Shown here: positions 19,310 through 28,110 of the stretch, one piece after another
How the letters are laid out: every line of letters begins with the position of its first letter
Numbering within the stretch: position 1 is the first letter of the stretch
Origin: Rhodospirillales bacterium BBD 1991-14
GTDB lineage: Bacteria; Pseudomonadota; Alphaproteobacteria; Kiloniellales; Kiloniellaceae
Assembly (NCBI GenBank): GCA_001657395.1
Contig: LYSY01000008.1
Coordinates: 248,001-312,000 of the forward strand
Direction of reading: 5' to 3'
DNA: 64,000 nucleotides
Made by a program: the position numbers and the translations under genes
The notes under the pieces: model-generated
What the model was told of the DNA's origin: nothing
Seen by the model: the letters and a program-made list of their open reading frames with translations, nothing else
Database searches by the model: none

Positions 19310-19429
19310 CGGCGTCTCCAGGTAAGCATGCGGGAAGCGGAGGGTAAGCCGCGCAGCAATTTAGAAGCGAACGCAACTGCGGACAATACGCGCGATCTGA
19401 TTAGCGGGTTGCCGGCACCGGCTGCCGCG

Positions 19430-20191
19430 CTAGCGCAGGATCATCTCGAAGCCCGGGACTTCCCAGGGCACGGCGGCGGCCTGGAGGGTCTCGATGAGGC
19501 GGCGGCGCTTGGCGGTATCGGCGATGGCGGTGAGGATGAGGCCGTCCAGTTCCGCCTCCGGCGCGTGGTGGTCGCGCAGGACGGCGAGGGCCGATTCCTG
19601 GTGGACGGCCCGGTGGCGGCGGTCCTCGGCCGGCACGGCGGCCAGCGCCAGCGGCGCATCATCGGCTTCGGGGTCCGCGAGGCAGCCGTGCACCGAAAGA
19701 TAGGCGAAAGCTGCATTCAAGTGCCGGGCGCCCTCGACGGCGAGGTCGATCCCGGTCATGCGCCCGTAGGCGTAGTTGCCGAGCCCCAGTTCGGTCTCGT
19801 GCATGCGCGGCAGCTGCGCCTCGCTGAGCCAGGTGACGAAGACCGTCACCCGGGTACCCGGCGCAGCGTGCAGCGTCGCCGAGACCGCACCGTAGCGCGT
19901 CATATGGGCGGAGTAGACGACGTCATGGTCGCCGAGGACTGCGCGGGTCACCGGGATCTCGGACTCGGCGCCGGAGAGATGGGAGAACTTGCGGTGAATC
20001 TGTTCGGGCGCCCGGTTGGAACCATGGGCGATGACCGGCACCCGGCCCTGCAGCACCGCCGGCCCGATATCGGCGGTCAGCGGGACAGCCTCGCCGTCGC
20101 GGTAGAGATAGGAGGCGCCGGGCGCGGCGTAGGGATAGCCCTTGGCCAGCCGCAGGCGTGCGTCGTCGGTTTCAGGAAGCGGCCAGGGCAT
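19430..20191 (-). CDS. Conserved protein, possibly gamma-glutamylcyclotransferase-like fold
   Basis: The 253-residue protein has no signal peptide. The segment VPVIAHGSNRAPEQIHRKF resembles the YGSN substrate-binding loop of gamma-glutamylcyclotransferase/AIG2 proteins, and TRVTVFVTWLSEAQLPRMHETE resembles the strand-helix-acidic residue that follows in that fold. The first Tyr of YGSN is His here, so activity is uncertain. Proteins like this appear as hypothetical in related genomes. It sits between a TPR lipoprotein gene and the DUF4170 gene, all on the minus strand with loose spacing. Confidence 0.55.
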   Translation of the reverse strand: MPWPLPETDDARLRLAKGYPYAAPGASYLYRDGEAVPLTADIGPAVLQGRVPVIAHGSNRAPEQIHRKFSHLSGAESEIPVTRAVLGDHDVVYSAHMTRYGAVSATLHAAPGTRVTVFVTWLSEAQLPRMHETELGLGNYAYGRMTGIDLAVEGARHLNAAFAYLSVHGCLADPEADDAPLALAAVPAEDRRHRAVHQESALAVLRDHHAPEAELDGLILTAIADTAKRRRLIETLQAAAVPWEVPGFEMILR

Positions 20192-20293
20192 GGCGCGTCG
20201 GTCTCATTCCCTTACCGGCCCTTGCCGGCGCCCGCTGGCCCGTCGACTTTGGAGTGGCGGAGCGATCCGGTACCGGACCGCGCCTCCCCTCCG

Positions 20294-20506
20294 CTAGTCG
20301 GTGCAGGGCGGCGGCCCGTCGTTGTCGATGCATTCGATCCGATAACGGGTCGTGCAGTCATCGACCGTCTGCCAGGCATGTCTGGCCCACTCCGCCTTCG
20401 CCGCTTCGTAGTCGGTGAAGGGACCAAACCACTCCTCGTTTCCGCCGACGGTTTCGCGAAAGCGCGTATCCGTGTATTCACCGCCGACAACGTAGTACTG
20501 CATCAT
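20294..20506 (-). CDS. DUF4170 family protein
   Basis: A 70-residue protein starting MMQYYVVGGEYTDTRF, with YGPF-like FGPFTDYEAAKAEWARHAWQTVDDCTTRYRIE: the DUF4170 signature, widespread in alphaproteobacteria. ATG 20506 or 20503 can start it; a TTG at 20515 adds three residues. From family knowledge, DUF4170 genes often lie beside cysQ, DUF374 and waaA genes in lipid A loci. Here it is about 18 kb from the DUF374-lpxK cluster. Function unknown. Confidence 0.8.
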   Translation of the reverse strand: MMQYYVVGGEYTDTRFRETVGGNEEWFGPFTDYEAAKAEWARHAWQTVDDCTTRYRIECIDNDGPPPCTD

Positions 20507-20901
20507 CAGGTTCAAGCCTCACAACTTGAAAAAAATGACTCGGCCCGAAAAAGCCTCTCGCATCCTGTGCCGCCCTGCCGGGCGACTCCGCGCAATTCCT
20601 GCCAAGACACTGTCAACAATAGGGAAAAAGCGCGCGTCATGTATAGTGCCAAAACGGCATTGCAACTTGGTTAATCCGGTCTACCGAGTTTGTGTTATCC
20701 GCGCCCATTTCTTTCCTGCCCCGGCCGTCCCGGACAACAAACGATAAGACCAGACCGCCCTTTTACTGGCTTTGCAACACAGGATAGAGTCGGCCTCCTG
20801 CCCTGGAACCAAACCGATAGTTCTTGATTGCAGGGCGGCCTCGACTCAAAGTCGATCTGGGCAGTCAGTAGAGCGGATTCAAGAAGGGGGACACCGCAAC
20901 C
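20507..20901. other. Intergenic region upstream of the SPFH gene
   Basis: No gene is supported in these 395 bp. The region is less GC-rich, especially 20600-20720, as expected for divergent promoters. It ends with a half-copy of the AGAGCGGATTC repeat at about 20872 and a strong ribosome site (AAGGGGGACACC) before the SPFH start. No promoter hexamers could be fixed. Confidence 0.5.
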
Positions 20902-21924
20902 ATGCCAATCGATATCAGCGGCTTCGGCATCCTGGTCATCGCCATTGTCATCCTGGCGATCATCATCGTCTCCATGAGCGTCAAGGCGGTGCCGCAGGGC
21001 TACGAGTACACCATCGAACGCTTCGGGCGCTACACCAAGACCCTGCCCCCCGGGCTGGGCATGATCCTGCCCATCATCGACCGCATCGGCGCCCAGCTCA
21101 ACATGATGGAAACCGTGCTGGACGTGCCCTCCCAGGAGGTCATCACCCGCGACAACGCCCTGGTGCAGGTCGACGGCGTGGTCTTCTATCAGGTTCTGAA
21201 CGCCGCCCAGGCGGCCTATGAGGTGCGCAACCTGGAGCGCGCGATCCTGAACCTGACCATGACCAACATCCGGACAGTCATGGGCTCCATGGACCTGGAC
21301 GAACTGCTGTCCAACCGCGACAGCATCAACACGCGCCTGCTGCAGGTGGTCGACGATGCGACGGAGCCCTGGGGCGTGAAGGTGACGCGCATCGAGATCA
21401 AGGACATCACGCCGCCCGCCGACCTGGTGGACTCCATGGCCCGGCAGATGAAGGCCGAGCGCGACAAGCGTGCCACCGTGTTGGTGGCCGAGGGCGACCG
21501 GCAGGCCGAGATCCTGCGCGCCGAGGGTATGAAGCAGGCCGAGATCCTGGCCGCCGAGGGGCGCCGCGAGGCGGCCTTCCGCGATGCCGAGGCGCGCGAG
21601 CGCGAGGCCGAGGCGGAGGCCAAGGCGACGGCCATGGTCTCCCAGGCCATCGCCCGCGGCGACGTGAACGCGGTGAACTACTTCGTCGCCCAGCGCTATG
21701 TCGACGCGCTCGGCAAGTTCGCCGACTCCGCCAACCAGAAAACCTTCTTCCTGCCGGTCGACGCCGCCGGGGTCATCGGGGCCATCGGCGGCATCGCCGA
21801 GATCGCGCGTGAATCCATGGAGCAGCGCGAGGCCGCGCGCGGCCCCTGGGAGCCGCCCAGCGGCAACGACAACACCGGTGGCGGCGCTCCCGGGGGCGGA
21901 GGCAGCGGGAGTTCGCGCCCATGA
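20902..21924 (+). CDS. SPFH/band 7 (paraslipin, QmcA-like) membrane protein
   Basis: The 340-residue protein has one N-terminal transmembrane segment (GFGILVIAIVILAIIIVSM) and the band 7 domain beginning VPQGYEYTIERFGRYTKTLPPGL. A long Glu/Ala/Arg coiled coil follows (VAEGDRQAEILRAEGMKQAEILAAEGRREA), then a Gly-rich tail. SPFH proteins oligomerise into membrane microdomain cages and often associate with FtsH or NfeD. The next gene encodes NfeD and overlaps the stop by 4 bp, which supports a functional pair in membrane protein quality control. Confidence 0.93.
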   Translation: MPIDISGFGILVIAIVILAIIIVSMSVKAVPQGYEYTIERFGRYTKTLPPGLGMILPIIDRIGAQLNMMETVLDVPSQEVITRDNALVQVDGVVFYQVLNAAQAAYEVRNLERAILNLTMTNIRTVMGSMDLDELLSNRDSINTRLLQVVDDATEPWGVKVTRIEIKDITPPADLVDSMARQMKAERDKRATVLVAEGDRQAEILRAEGMKQAEILAAEGRREAAFRDAEAREREAEAEAKATAMVSQAIARGDVNAVNYFVAQRYVDALGKFADSANQKTFFLPVDAAGVIGAIGGIAEIARESMEQREAARGPWEPPSGNDNTGGGAPGGGGSGSSRP

Positions 21925-22367
21925 TCAGCTTCGAACAGATCGAGTACTGGAACTGGTGGGTCATCGGGATCTTCCTGATCGGCATCGAGGTCTTCGCCCC
22001 CGGCGCCATCTTCCTCTGGATGGGCATCGCCGCCGGTGTGGTCGGGCTGGTGCTGCTGATCGCGCCGGACATGATGTGGCAGATGCAACTGCTGCTCTTC
22101 GCCGTGGTCTCGGTGGTCTCGATCTACGCCTGGCGCTTCTATGCCCGCAACCGCACCCCGGTGCCGAGCGATCAGCCGAACCTCAACAAGCGCGGCGCCG
22201 GCTACGTCGGGCGCACCTTCACGCTGCGCGAGCCCATCAAGGACGGCACCGGCCTGCTGCACATCGACGACACGCGCTGGAAGGTGGAGGGCGAGGACCT
22301 GCCCGCCGGCACGCGGGTGAAGGTGGTGGGCATCGACGGCACGGTACTGCAGGTCGAGCGCGACTAA
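21921..22367 (+). CDS. NfeD family protein (NfeD1b-like)
   Basis: The 148-residue protein has an N-terminal membrane region of about three helices (WWVIGIFLIGIEVFAPGAIFLWMGIAAG; VGLVLLIAPDMM) and a C-terminal OB-fold domain (LNKRGAGYVGRTFTLREPIKDGTG...WKVEGEDLPAGTRVKVVGIDG). It lacks the protease domain of long NfeD, as usual for the short forms paired with SPFH proteins. The start overlaps the SPFH stop (ATGA). Its TAA stop directly abuts the left end of the palindromic element at 22368. Confidence 0.9.
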   Translation: MISFEQIEYWNWWVIGIFLIGIEVFAPGAIFLWMGIAAGVVGLVLLIAPDMMWQMQLLLFAVVSVVSIYAWRFYARNRTPVPSDQPNLNKRGAGYVGRTFTLREPIKDGTGLLHIDDTRWKVEGEDLPAGTRVKVVGIDGTVLQVERD

Positions 22368-22634
22368 GGGCCTGTAGCCAGTTAGGTTGCGGGCTTTGGT
22401 ATGAGCGAAGTCGGCCTGCTGTTAGGAGCGACAACGATGGACATGCTAAAGCATATTCGAGGAGGAGCGACGCGGCAGCAGGCCGATTTCGCCATATCCC
22501 AAAGGGACGGAGCGGACTTTGGTCTGGGCCGCGTCGAGAAAAGCTTGTGGTGGTCCACACCACGGCGCTTTCCTCTCCTAACCCAGACCAAAATCCGCTT
22601 CCGCCAAACCCGCAACCTAACTGGCTACAAGCCC
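22368..22634. mobile_element. MITE-like element with terminal inverted repeats and nested hairpins
   Basis: A 267-bp element fills the nfeD-ubiD gap. Its ends, 22368-22399 and 22604-22634, are inverted copies differing by one substitution and one inserted base. Inside lie two further stems: 22405-22421 with 22476-22492, and 22512-22528 with 22582-22598; the second contains a 6-bp hairpin at 22547-22563. The whole can fold as a cruciform with two side arms. TAA flanks both ends, compatible with a 3-bp target duplication in which the left TAA is the nfeD stop codon. No transposase is encoded, so movement would need one supplied in trans. Confidence 0.75.
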
Positions 22635-22637
22635 TAA

Positions 22638-24152
22638 ATGCCGTTCTCTTCGCTACGCGACTTCATCGCGCGGCTGGAGCGCGACGGCCGGCTGGTGCGG
22701 GTCAGCGCGCCGGTGGCGCCGGAACTGGAGATGACCGAGATCCAGACCCGCCTGCTGGCCGAGGGCGGCCCGGCGGTGCTGTTCGAGAACGTCGTCCATG
22801 CCGACGGCCGCAAGGCGGAGATGCCGGTGCTGGTCAACCTCTTCGGCACGGTCGAGCGGGTCGCCTGGGGCATGGACCGCGAGCCCGGGCAGCTGCGCGA
22901 AGTGGGCGAGACCCTGGCCTTCCTGCGCCAGCCGGAGCCGCCGGGCAGCCTGCGCGAGGCCTGGCAGCATATGCCGCTCCTGAAGTCGGTACTGGCGATG
23001 AAGCCGAAGACCGCCGGCTACGGCCCCTGCCAGGACGTGGTGCTGACCGGCGACGACATCGACCTCGCCCGCCTGCCGGTGCAGACCTGCTGGCCGGGCG
23101 AACCGGCGCCGCTGATCACCTGGCCGCTCGTTGTGACCCAGGGGCCCAACCCCGGCGGCGACAGGAGCGACGCCTTCAACCTCGGCATCTACCGCATGCA
23201 GGTGATCGGCCGCAACAGGACCATCATGCGCTGGCTGAAGCACCGCGGCGGCGCCCAGCACCACCGGCGCTGGAAGGAGCAGAAGCCGGCGCCGCTGCCG
23301 GCCGCGGCGGTGATCGGCACCGACCCCGGCACCATCCTGGCCGCCGTGACGCCGGTGCCCGACACCCTCTCGGAGTATCACTTCGCCGGCCTGCTGCGCG
23401 GCCGCAAGGTCGACCTCGTCGACTGCAAGACCCAGCCGCTGAAGGTGCCGGCGGAGGCGGAGATCGTGCTGGAGGGCGAGGTCTCCCTGGAGGAAACCGC
23501 CGAAGAAGGCCCCTACGGCGACCACACCGGCTACTACAACGCCGCCGAGCCCTTCCCCGTCTTCACCGTCACCGCCGTCACCATGCGGCGCGACCCGATC
23601 TATCTCTCCACCTTCACCGGGCGACCGCCGGACGAGCCCTCGGTTCTCGGCGAGGGCCTGAACGAAGTCTTCGTGCCCCTGCTGCAACAACAGTTCCCGG
23701 AGATCACCGACTTCTGGCTGCCGCCGGAGGGCTGCAGCTACCGCATCGCCGTGGTCTCGATGAAAAAGGCCTACCCCGGCCACGCCAAGCGGGTGATGCT
23801 GGGCGTGTGGTCCTACCTGCGCCAGTTCATGTACACCAAGTGGGTGATCGTTGTGGACGACGGCGTGAACGCCCGCGACTGGAAGGACGTGATGTGGGCC
23901 ATCTCCACCAAGATGGACCCGGCCCGCGACATCACCCTGATCGAGCAGACCCCTATCGACTATCTCGACTTCGCCTCGCCGGAAGACGGCCTGGGCTCCA
24001 AGATCGGGCTCGACGCCACCGACAAGTGGCCGCCGGAAACCAAACGCGAGTGGGGCCGGGAAATCCGCATGGACCGGGACGTCATCGACCGGATCGACCG
24101 CCTCTGGCCCGAACTGGGGCTGCCGGGAAGTGGGAAGACGATTTGGAAATAA
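22638..24152 (+). CDS. ubiD: 4-hydroxy-3-polyprenylbenzoate decarboxylase (UbiD)
   Basis: The 504-residue prenyl-FMN-dependent decarboxylase carries the family landmarks [27 protein letters not shown], the acidic active-site region [13 protein letters not shown], and [21 protein letters not shown]. It removes the carboxyl group from the polyprenylated ring after UbiA in ubiquinone synthesis. UbiX, which supplies the cofactor, is not in the window. The ATG at 22638 follows the palindromic element by 3 bp, so its upstream leader is element-derived and no good Shine-Dalgarno sequence is visible. Confidence 0.95.
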   Translation: MPFSSLRDFIARLERDGRLVRVSAPVAPELEMTEIQTRLLAEGGPAVLFENVVHADGRKAEMPVLVNLFGTVERVAWGMDREPGQLREVGETLAFLRQPEPPGSLREAWQHMPLLKSVLAMKPKTAGYGPCQDVVLTGDDIDLARLPVQTCWPGEPAPLITWPLVVTQGPNPGGDRSDAFNLGIYRMQVIGRNRTIMRWLKHRGGAQHHRRWKEQKPAPLPAAAVIGTDPGTILAAVTPVPDTLSEYHFAGLLRGRKVDLVDCKTQPLKVPAEAEIVLEGEVSLEETAEEGPYGDHTGYYNAAEPFPVFTVTAVTMRRDPIYLSTFTGRPPDEPSVLGEGLNEVFVPLLQQQFPEITDFWLPPEGCSYRIAVVSMKKAYPGHAKRVMLGVWSYLRQFMYTKWVIVVDDGVNARDWKDVMWAISTKMDPARDITLIEQTPIDYLDFASPEDGLGSKIGLDATDKWPPETKREWGREIRMDRDVIDRIDRLWPELGLPGSGKTIWK

Positions 24153-24277
24153 CGCCGATTCGCGCTACATTTGTTCATTAGACCTACGCGATTATTGCAG
24201 CCGACCTACGCCAATTTGCTTAATTTTCAACTGCCTAAGACTTTTTTTGCCGCATTTTTGAGAGACTACGCTTCGCG

Positions 24278-24745
24278 GTGAACAGCAACGCTCCCGCCAA
24301 CAGCAGCATGCCGCTGCTGGCCCTGAAGTCCCCCATCAATCAGCAGGGCTTCGACTACTGGAATGCCAAGCGCGGCAGCCGGTGCATGCCCGCGCGCTGC
24401 GACATCGACCCTTCGGAGATTCTGAAGATCCTGCCGCACATCTTCCTGCTCGACGTGCGGGCCGAGCCCCTGGACTTCCGCTACCGGCTGATCGGCACCA
24501 AGATGGACGAGCACATGATGGGCAGCTACACGGGCCTTTGGATGAGCGCCATCCCGCATCAGAAGGCGCCGAGCCGGATCTGGTCCTCCTGCCGCCAGGT
24601 CTTCGAATCGCGGGCACCGCTCAGCAGCGACGTGCCCTATGTCGGCAAGAACAAGGAATTCCTCACCACCGAAGACCTGATCATGCCGCTCTCCGACGAC
24701 GACGATCAGGTCAACATGCTCTTCGTCACGGTGGGCTTCGTTTAG
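24278..24745 (+). CDS. PAS_5 domain protein
   Basis: The 155-residue protein matches the PAS_5 (PF07310) pattern: FDYWNAKRGSRCMPARCDIDP, then ILKILPHIFLLDVRAEPLDFRYRLIGT, and a C-terminal LIMPLSDDDDQVNMLFVTVGF. Such stand-alone PAS-fold proteins are abundant in Rhodospirillales and are thought to sense small molecules; no output domain is present. The start is GTG at 24278, with ATG 24308 as alternative. The upstream 125 bp are AT-rich with T-runs. It converges on paaK. Confidence 0.85.
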   Translation: MNSNAPANSSMPLLALKSPINQQGFDYWNAKRGSRCMPARCDIDPSEILKILPHIFLLDVRAEPLDFRYRLIGTKMDEHMMGSYTGLWMSAIPHQKAPSRIWSSCRQVFESRAPLSSDVPYVGKNKEFLTTEDLIMPLSDDDDQVNMLFVTVGFV

Positions 24746-24773
24746 ACTTCGTGAGCTTTGACGGCGCCGGTCC

Positions 24774-26069
24774 TCACCCCCGCCGGTCGACGACGCGCAC
24801 CGCCTTGCCCTCCGAACGCTGGATACTGCCCGGCGGCAGTAGGCAGACCTCGCTGGTGACACCGATGGTCTGCTTCACGCGCTCGCGCAGGTCGCGGGCG
24901 ATCTCCGGCCCCTGGGCTAGGCTGTCGCCGTCGCGCGGCTCCACCTTCAGGGTCAGAGCGTCGAGCGCGCCCTTGCGCAGAAGCTCCAACTGGTAGTGCG
25001 GGGCCAGGCGCGTGTCGCCGAGCAGCAGCTCCTCGAACTGGCTGGGAAAGACATTGACACCGCGCAGGATGATCATGTCATCCGCGCGCCCGGTGATCTT
25101 CGCGAAGCGCCGCATGGAGCGGGCGGTCGGCGGCAGCAGGCGGGTGAGATCGCGGGTGCGGTAGCGGATCAGCGGCAGCGCCTCCTTGGTCAGGGTGGTG
25201 AAGACCAGCTCCCCCTCCTGCCCGTCCTCCAGCGCTGCGCCGCTCTCAGGGTCGACGATCTCGGGATAGAAGTGGTCCTCCCAGATGACCGGGCCGTCCT
25301 TGGCTTCGACGGACTCGCAGGCGACCCCGGGGCCGATGACCTCCGAGAGACCGTAGACATCCACCGCGTCCAGCCCGCAGCGCCGCTCGATCTCCTGCCG
25401 CATAGGCTCGGACCAGGGCTCCGCCCCGAAGGTGCCGATGCGCAGCGACGTCCGGGCCGGGTCCAGCCCCTGGGCTTCAAAAGCATCGGCCAGGTTCAGC
25501 ATGTAGGACGGCGTGCACATGACGATGTCGGGCGCGAAGTCCTGGATCAGCCGTACCTGCCGCAGCGTCCGGCCGGCGGAGACCGGCACCACCGTACAGC
25601 CCAGGCGCTCGGCCCCGTAGTGCGCGCCCAGCCCGCCGGTGAAAAGGCCGTAGCCGTAGGCGATGTGGACCCGGTCGCCGGGCCGCCCGCCGGCGGCATG
25701 GATCGAGCGCGCCATGAGCCCGGCCCAGGTCTCGATGTCGCGGCGCGAGTAGCCCACCACCGTAGGCTTGCCGGTGGTGCCGCTGGAGGCGTGGAGGCGG
25801 ATCACCCGGTCCATCGGCAGGGCGAAGAGGCCGAAGGGATAGGTCTGGCGCAGGTCCTCCTTGGTGGTGGCGGGAAACTTCGCCAGGTCGGCGGGTTCGC
25901 GGAAGTCGACGGGGTGCACGCCGGCGGCTTCGAACTTCTGCCGGTAGTGGGGCACCCTGTCGTAGGCATAGGCCAGCACAGACTTCAGCCGCTTCACCTG
26001 CAGCGCTGTGATCTCGTCCCGGCTGGCGGTCTCGATGGGATCGAGACCTGCGTGACTCTTGGTCGCCAT
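24774..26069 (-). CDS. paaK: Phenylacetate-CoA ligase family protein
   Basis: The 431-residue adenylate-forming enzyme has the P-loop-like motif HASSGTTGKPTVVGYSRRD, the aromatic-binding region AYGYGLFTGGLGAHYGAERLG, VYGLSEVIGPGV, and the C-terminal domain with KITGRADDMIILRGVNVFPSQFE. It ligates phenylacetate or a related aryl acid to CoA. ATG 26069 lies 4 bp after the stop of the enoyl-CoA hydratase gene, so they form an operon. The ring-oxygenase genes paaABCDE are absent here, so the exact aryl substrate stays open. Confidence 0.88.
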   Translation of the reverse strand: MATKSHAGLDPIETASRDEITALQVKRLKSVLAYAYDRVPHYRQKFEAAGVHPVDFREPADLAKFPATTKEDLRQTYPFGLFALPMDRVIRLHASSGTTGKPTVVGYSRRDIETWAGLMARSIHAAGGRPGDRVHIAYGYGLFTGGLGAHYGAERLGCTVVPVSAGRTLRQVRLIQDFAPDIVMCTPSYMLNLADAFEAQGLDPARTSLRIGTFGAEPWSEPMRQEIERRCGLDAVDVYGLSEVIGPGVACESVEAKDGPVIWEDHFYPEIVDPESGAALEDGQEGELVFTTLTKEALPLIRYRTRDLTRLLPPTARSMRRFAKITGRADDMIILRGVNVFPSQFEELLLGDTRLAPHYQLELLRKGALDALTLKVEPRDGDSLAQGPEIARDLRERVKQTIGVTSEVCLLPPGSIQRSEGKAVRVVDRRG

Positions 26070-26073
26070 GGCC

Positions 26074-26874
26074 TTACCCCCAGACCGCTGCGCGGTCTTC
26101 GCGGTAGGCCGCCATGGCCTCGGCGAAGTCGGCGCTTTCGAGCGCACGCCGCTGCAGGGCGCGGTAGCCGTCACAGAACGGGTCGAAGCCGGTGTCGAAG
26201 CAGTCCGCCAGCAACGCCTTGGCGTAGCGGCAGCCGGCGGAGTTGGCGCCCGCGTAGTCGGTAATCAGCGCCTCGAAAGCCTTCTCGGCATCGTCTTCCT
26301 CGACCAGGTGATCGACGAGGCCGATGCGCTCCGCTTCGGACCCGCCGATCATGGCGCCGCCGATGATCATCGCCTTGGCGCGCCCCAGACCGATGTAGCG
26401 GGCCAGCCGCCAGGTGCCGAGGCCCGGGATCAGCCCCTCCTTGACCGCCGGCAGGCCCAGTCTGGCCGAGGGCGTGCAGACCCGCAGGTCGGCCGCGAGG
26501 GCGAGCTGCAGGCCGCCGCCCAGGGCATAGCCGCGGATCAGGCAGAGGACGAGCTTGTCCATGGTCTCGAAGACCCGCAGCGCCTGCTCCCAGATCTCGA
26601 AGTAGCGCGGCGCTATCAGGCCCGCCGCCAGATCCTTGAGGTCGATGCCGGTGGAAAAGGCCCGGCCCTGGCCGGTGATGGCGACCATCCGCAGGGAAGG
26701 GTCGACGGCGATCCGCTGCGCCACGTCCAGCAATTCCTCGGCGCCGCGCATGGCGATCGCGTTCAGTCTTTGCGGGCGCCTCAGTTCCAGCCAGCCGATC
26801 GGGCCGTCCTTCTCGAAGCCCAGAGAGCTGTAGGAATGCGTGTCGTACGAATGCGTGTCGTCTGCGTCAGGCAT
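26074..26874 (-). CDS. Enoyl-CoA hydratase/isomerase family protein
   Basis: A crotonase-fold protein of 266 residues. The oxyanion-hole segments are GRAFSTGIDLKDLA and GYALGGGLQLALAADLRV, and the catalytic region reads AVKEGLIPGLGTWRL, with a Glu/Gly arrangement compatible with hydratase or isomerase activity. The N-terminus holds a tandem DTHSYDTHSY from a 15-bp direct repeat (26834-26848 and 26849-26863), a likely slippage product, just before the conserved fold. Directly upstream of paaK in the same operon; together they suggest aryl-CoA or acyl-CoA catabolism. Confidence 0.88.
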   Translation of the reverse strand: MPDADDTHSYDTHSYSSLGFEKDGPIGWLELRRPQRLNAIAMRGAEELLDVAQRIAVDPSLRMVAITGQGRAFSTGIDLKDLAAGLIAPRYFEIWEQALRVFETMDKLVLCLIRGYALGGGLQLALAADLRVCTPSARLGLPAVKEGLIPGLGTWRLARYIGLGRAKAMIIGGAMIGGSEAERIGLVDHLVEEDDAEKAFEALITDYAGANSAGCRYAKALLADCFDTGFDPFCDGYRALQRRALESADFAEAMAAYREDRAAVWG

Positions 26875-27018
26875 CTCGTCTCCTGTTCCGCGGCTGGGTT
26901 CGAGGCCGAGATAGCGAAGCGATGCCGCCGAAAACAGGGGGGCGGCTTCCGTCTGGCCGAAAGGGAACGCTTGGAGTCCGAAATGCTGCGGCTGCTAGGC
27001 AGCAGCCGCGCCTTCTCT

Positions 27019-28035
27019 TCAGGCCGCCGAGGGCAAGGCACGCCGCCGGCGCTGTGCGTGAAAGGCGCGGCGGTAGGCTTGCGGCGTGGCGTCGAAGTGC
27101 CGCCGGAAGTGCTTGCGCAGGGTCAACGCGGAACCGAAGCCGCAACGCAGCGCCACTTCCTCGACCATCAGGTCGGAGGTTTCCAAGACCTGACGCGCCA
27201 GGCGCAGGCGCTGGACCGCCAGCCAGCGCAGCGGCGGACAGCCGGTCTCGTCGTGAAAGCGGCGGGTGAAGGCGCGCACCGAGAGACAGGCATGGGCTGC
27301 CATCTGCGCCACCGTGAGGGGCCGGGCCAGGTGTTCCAGCACCCAGCGCCGCGTCGGCTCCAGGCTGCAGGACCGCGCCGGCCCCAGCGCGCAGGGGATC
27401 TGCTGGGCGTACTCGCCGCCGCGGTGGGGGCCGAAAACCATGTGGCGGGCGATCTCGTTGGCCAAGGCCTGCCCAAAGTCGCGGCGCACCATGTGCAGGC
27501 AGAGGTCGATGCCCGCGGTCACGCCGGCGGCGGTCAGGATATCGCCCTCGTCGACGTAGAGCACGTCGGGGTCGACCCGCACCCCGGGGAAGAGTGCCGC
27601 CATGCCATCGACGCATTTCCAGTGCGTGGTGGCGCGGCGGCCGTCGAGCAGCCCGGCGGCGGCAAGGACGAAAGAGCCGGTGCAGAGCGCTGCGATGCGG
27701 CAGCCGCGCGCATGGGCGCGGCGCAGGGCGGCGAGAAGTTCGCCGGGAAGGCCATCGGCAAAGCCCCGGTCCAGATCGGCCATGGTCCCTGGAACCACCA
27801 CGGTCTGCGCCGTCTCTACCGCTGCCAGACCTTCCTCCACCCCGAGCGTCATGCCCTCGTGCGGCCGCAGCGGCCCGCGGCCCGCATGGCAGGAGCGCAC
27901 GAGGTAGCGCCCGCGGGCGCCGATCGCGAAAACGCTGAAGGCCGCCGCGAACTCGAACAGCACCGGGTGGGGCGGCAGGAGGATGGTCAGGGCATGCCGT
28001 GAAACCAGGCCATCCACCGGGGTCAGGTCAAGCAT
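27019..28035 (-). CDS. GlxA/FtrA-type AraC regulator (DJ-1/PfpI plus HTH)
   Basis: The 338-residue protein has a DJ-1/PfpI N-terminal domain (LTILLPPHPVLFEFAAAFSVFAIG; nucleophile Cys in GCRIAALCTGSFVLAAAG; TTHWKCVDGMAALFP) and a C-terminal AraC HTH (MAAHACLSVRAFTRRFHDETGCPP and EEVALRCGFGSALTLRKHFRRHF). It is similar in plan to the regulator at 16992 but not a recent duplicate. It lies 75 bp downstream of the AhpD-like gene and 144 bp upstream of the hydratase-paaK pair, all on the minus strand; either may be its target. Confidence 0.9.
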   Translation of the reverse strand: MLDLTPVDGLVSRHALTILLPPHPVLFEFAAAFSVFAIGARGRYLVRSCHAGRGPLRPHEGMTLGVEEGLAAVETAQTVVVPGTMADLDRGFADGLPGELLAALRRAHARGCRIAALCTGSFVLAAAGLLDGRRATTHWKCVDGMAALFPGVRVDPDVLYVDEGDILTAAGVTAGIDLCLHMVRRDFGQALANEIARHMVFGPHRGGEYAQQIPCALGPARSCSLEPTRRWVLEHLARPLTVAQMAAHACLSVRAFTRRFHDETGCPPLRWLAVQRLRLARQVLETSDLMVEEVALRCGFGSALTLRKHFRRHFDATPQAYRRAFHAQRRRRALPSAA

Positions 28036-28110
28036 CGGAAAGCCTCCGCAGGGGCTGGGCGGCGTCCTAACGGAAGATACGTTTCTGCGGCTGGTGCTCT
28101 TCCCCGGTGC

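Noticed and set aside
20526-20747. A 73-codon frame upstream of the SPFH gene
   Set aside because: It lies in a less GC-rich promoter region, has no good ribosome site, and its composition is unlike neighbouring genes.
22382-22637. Two short open frames on both strands of the MITE-like element
   Set aside because: They mirror each other because the element is palindromic; no ribosome site or domain supports them.
21698-24181. An 827-codon open frame over nfeD and ubiD in another frame
   Set aside because: It spans two real genes and the inverted-repeat element, and its Arg/Pro/Gly-rich sequence is a frame-shifted shadow.
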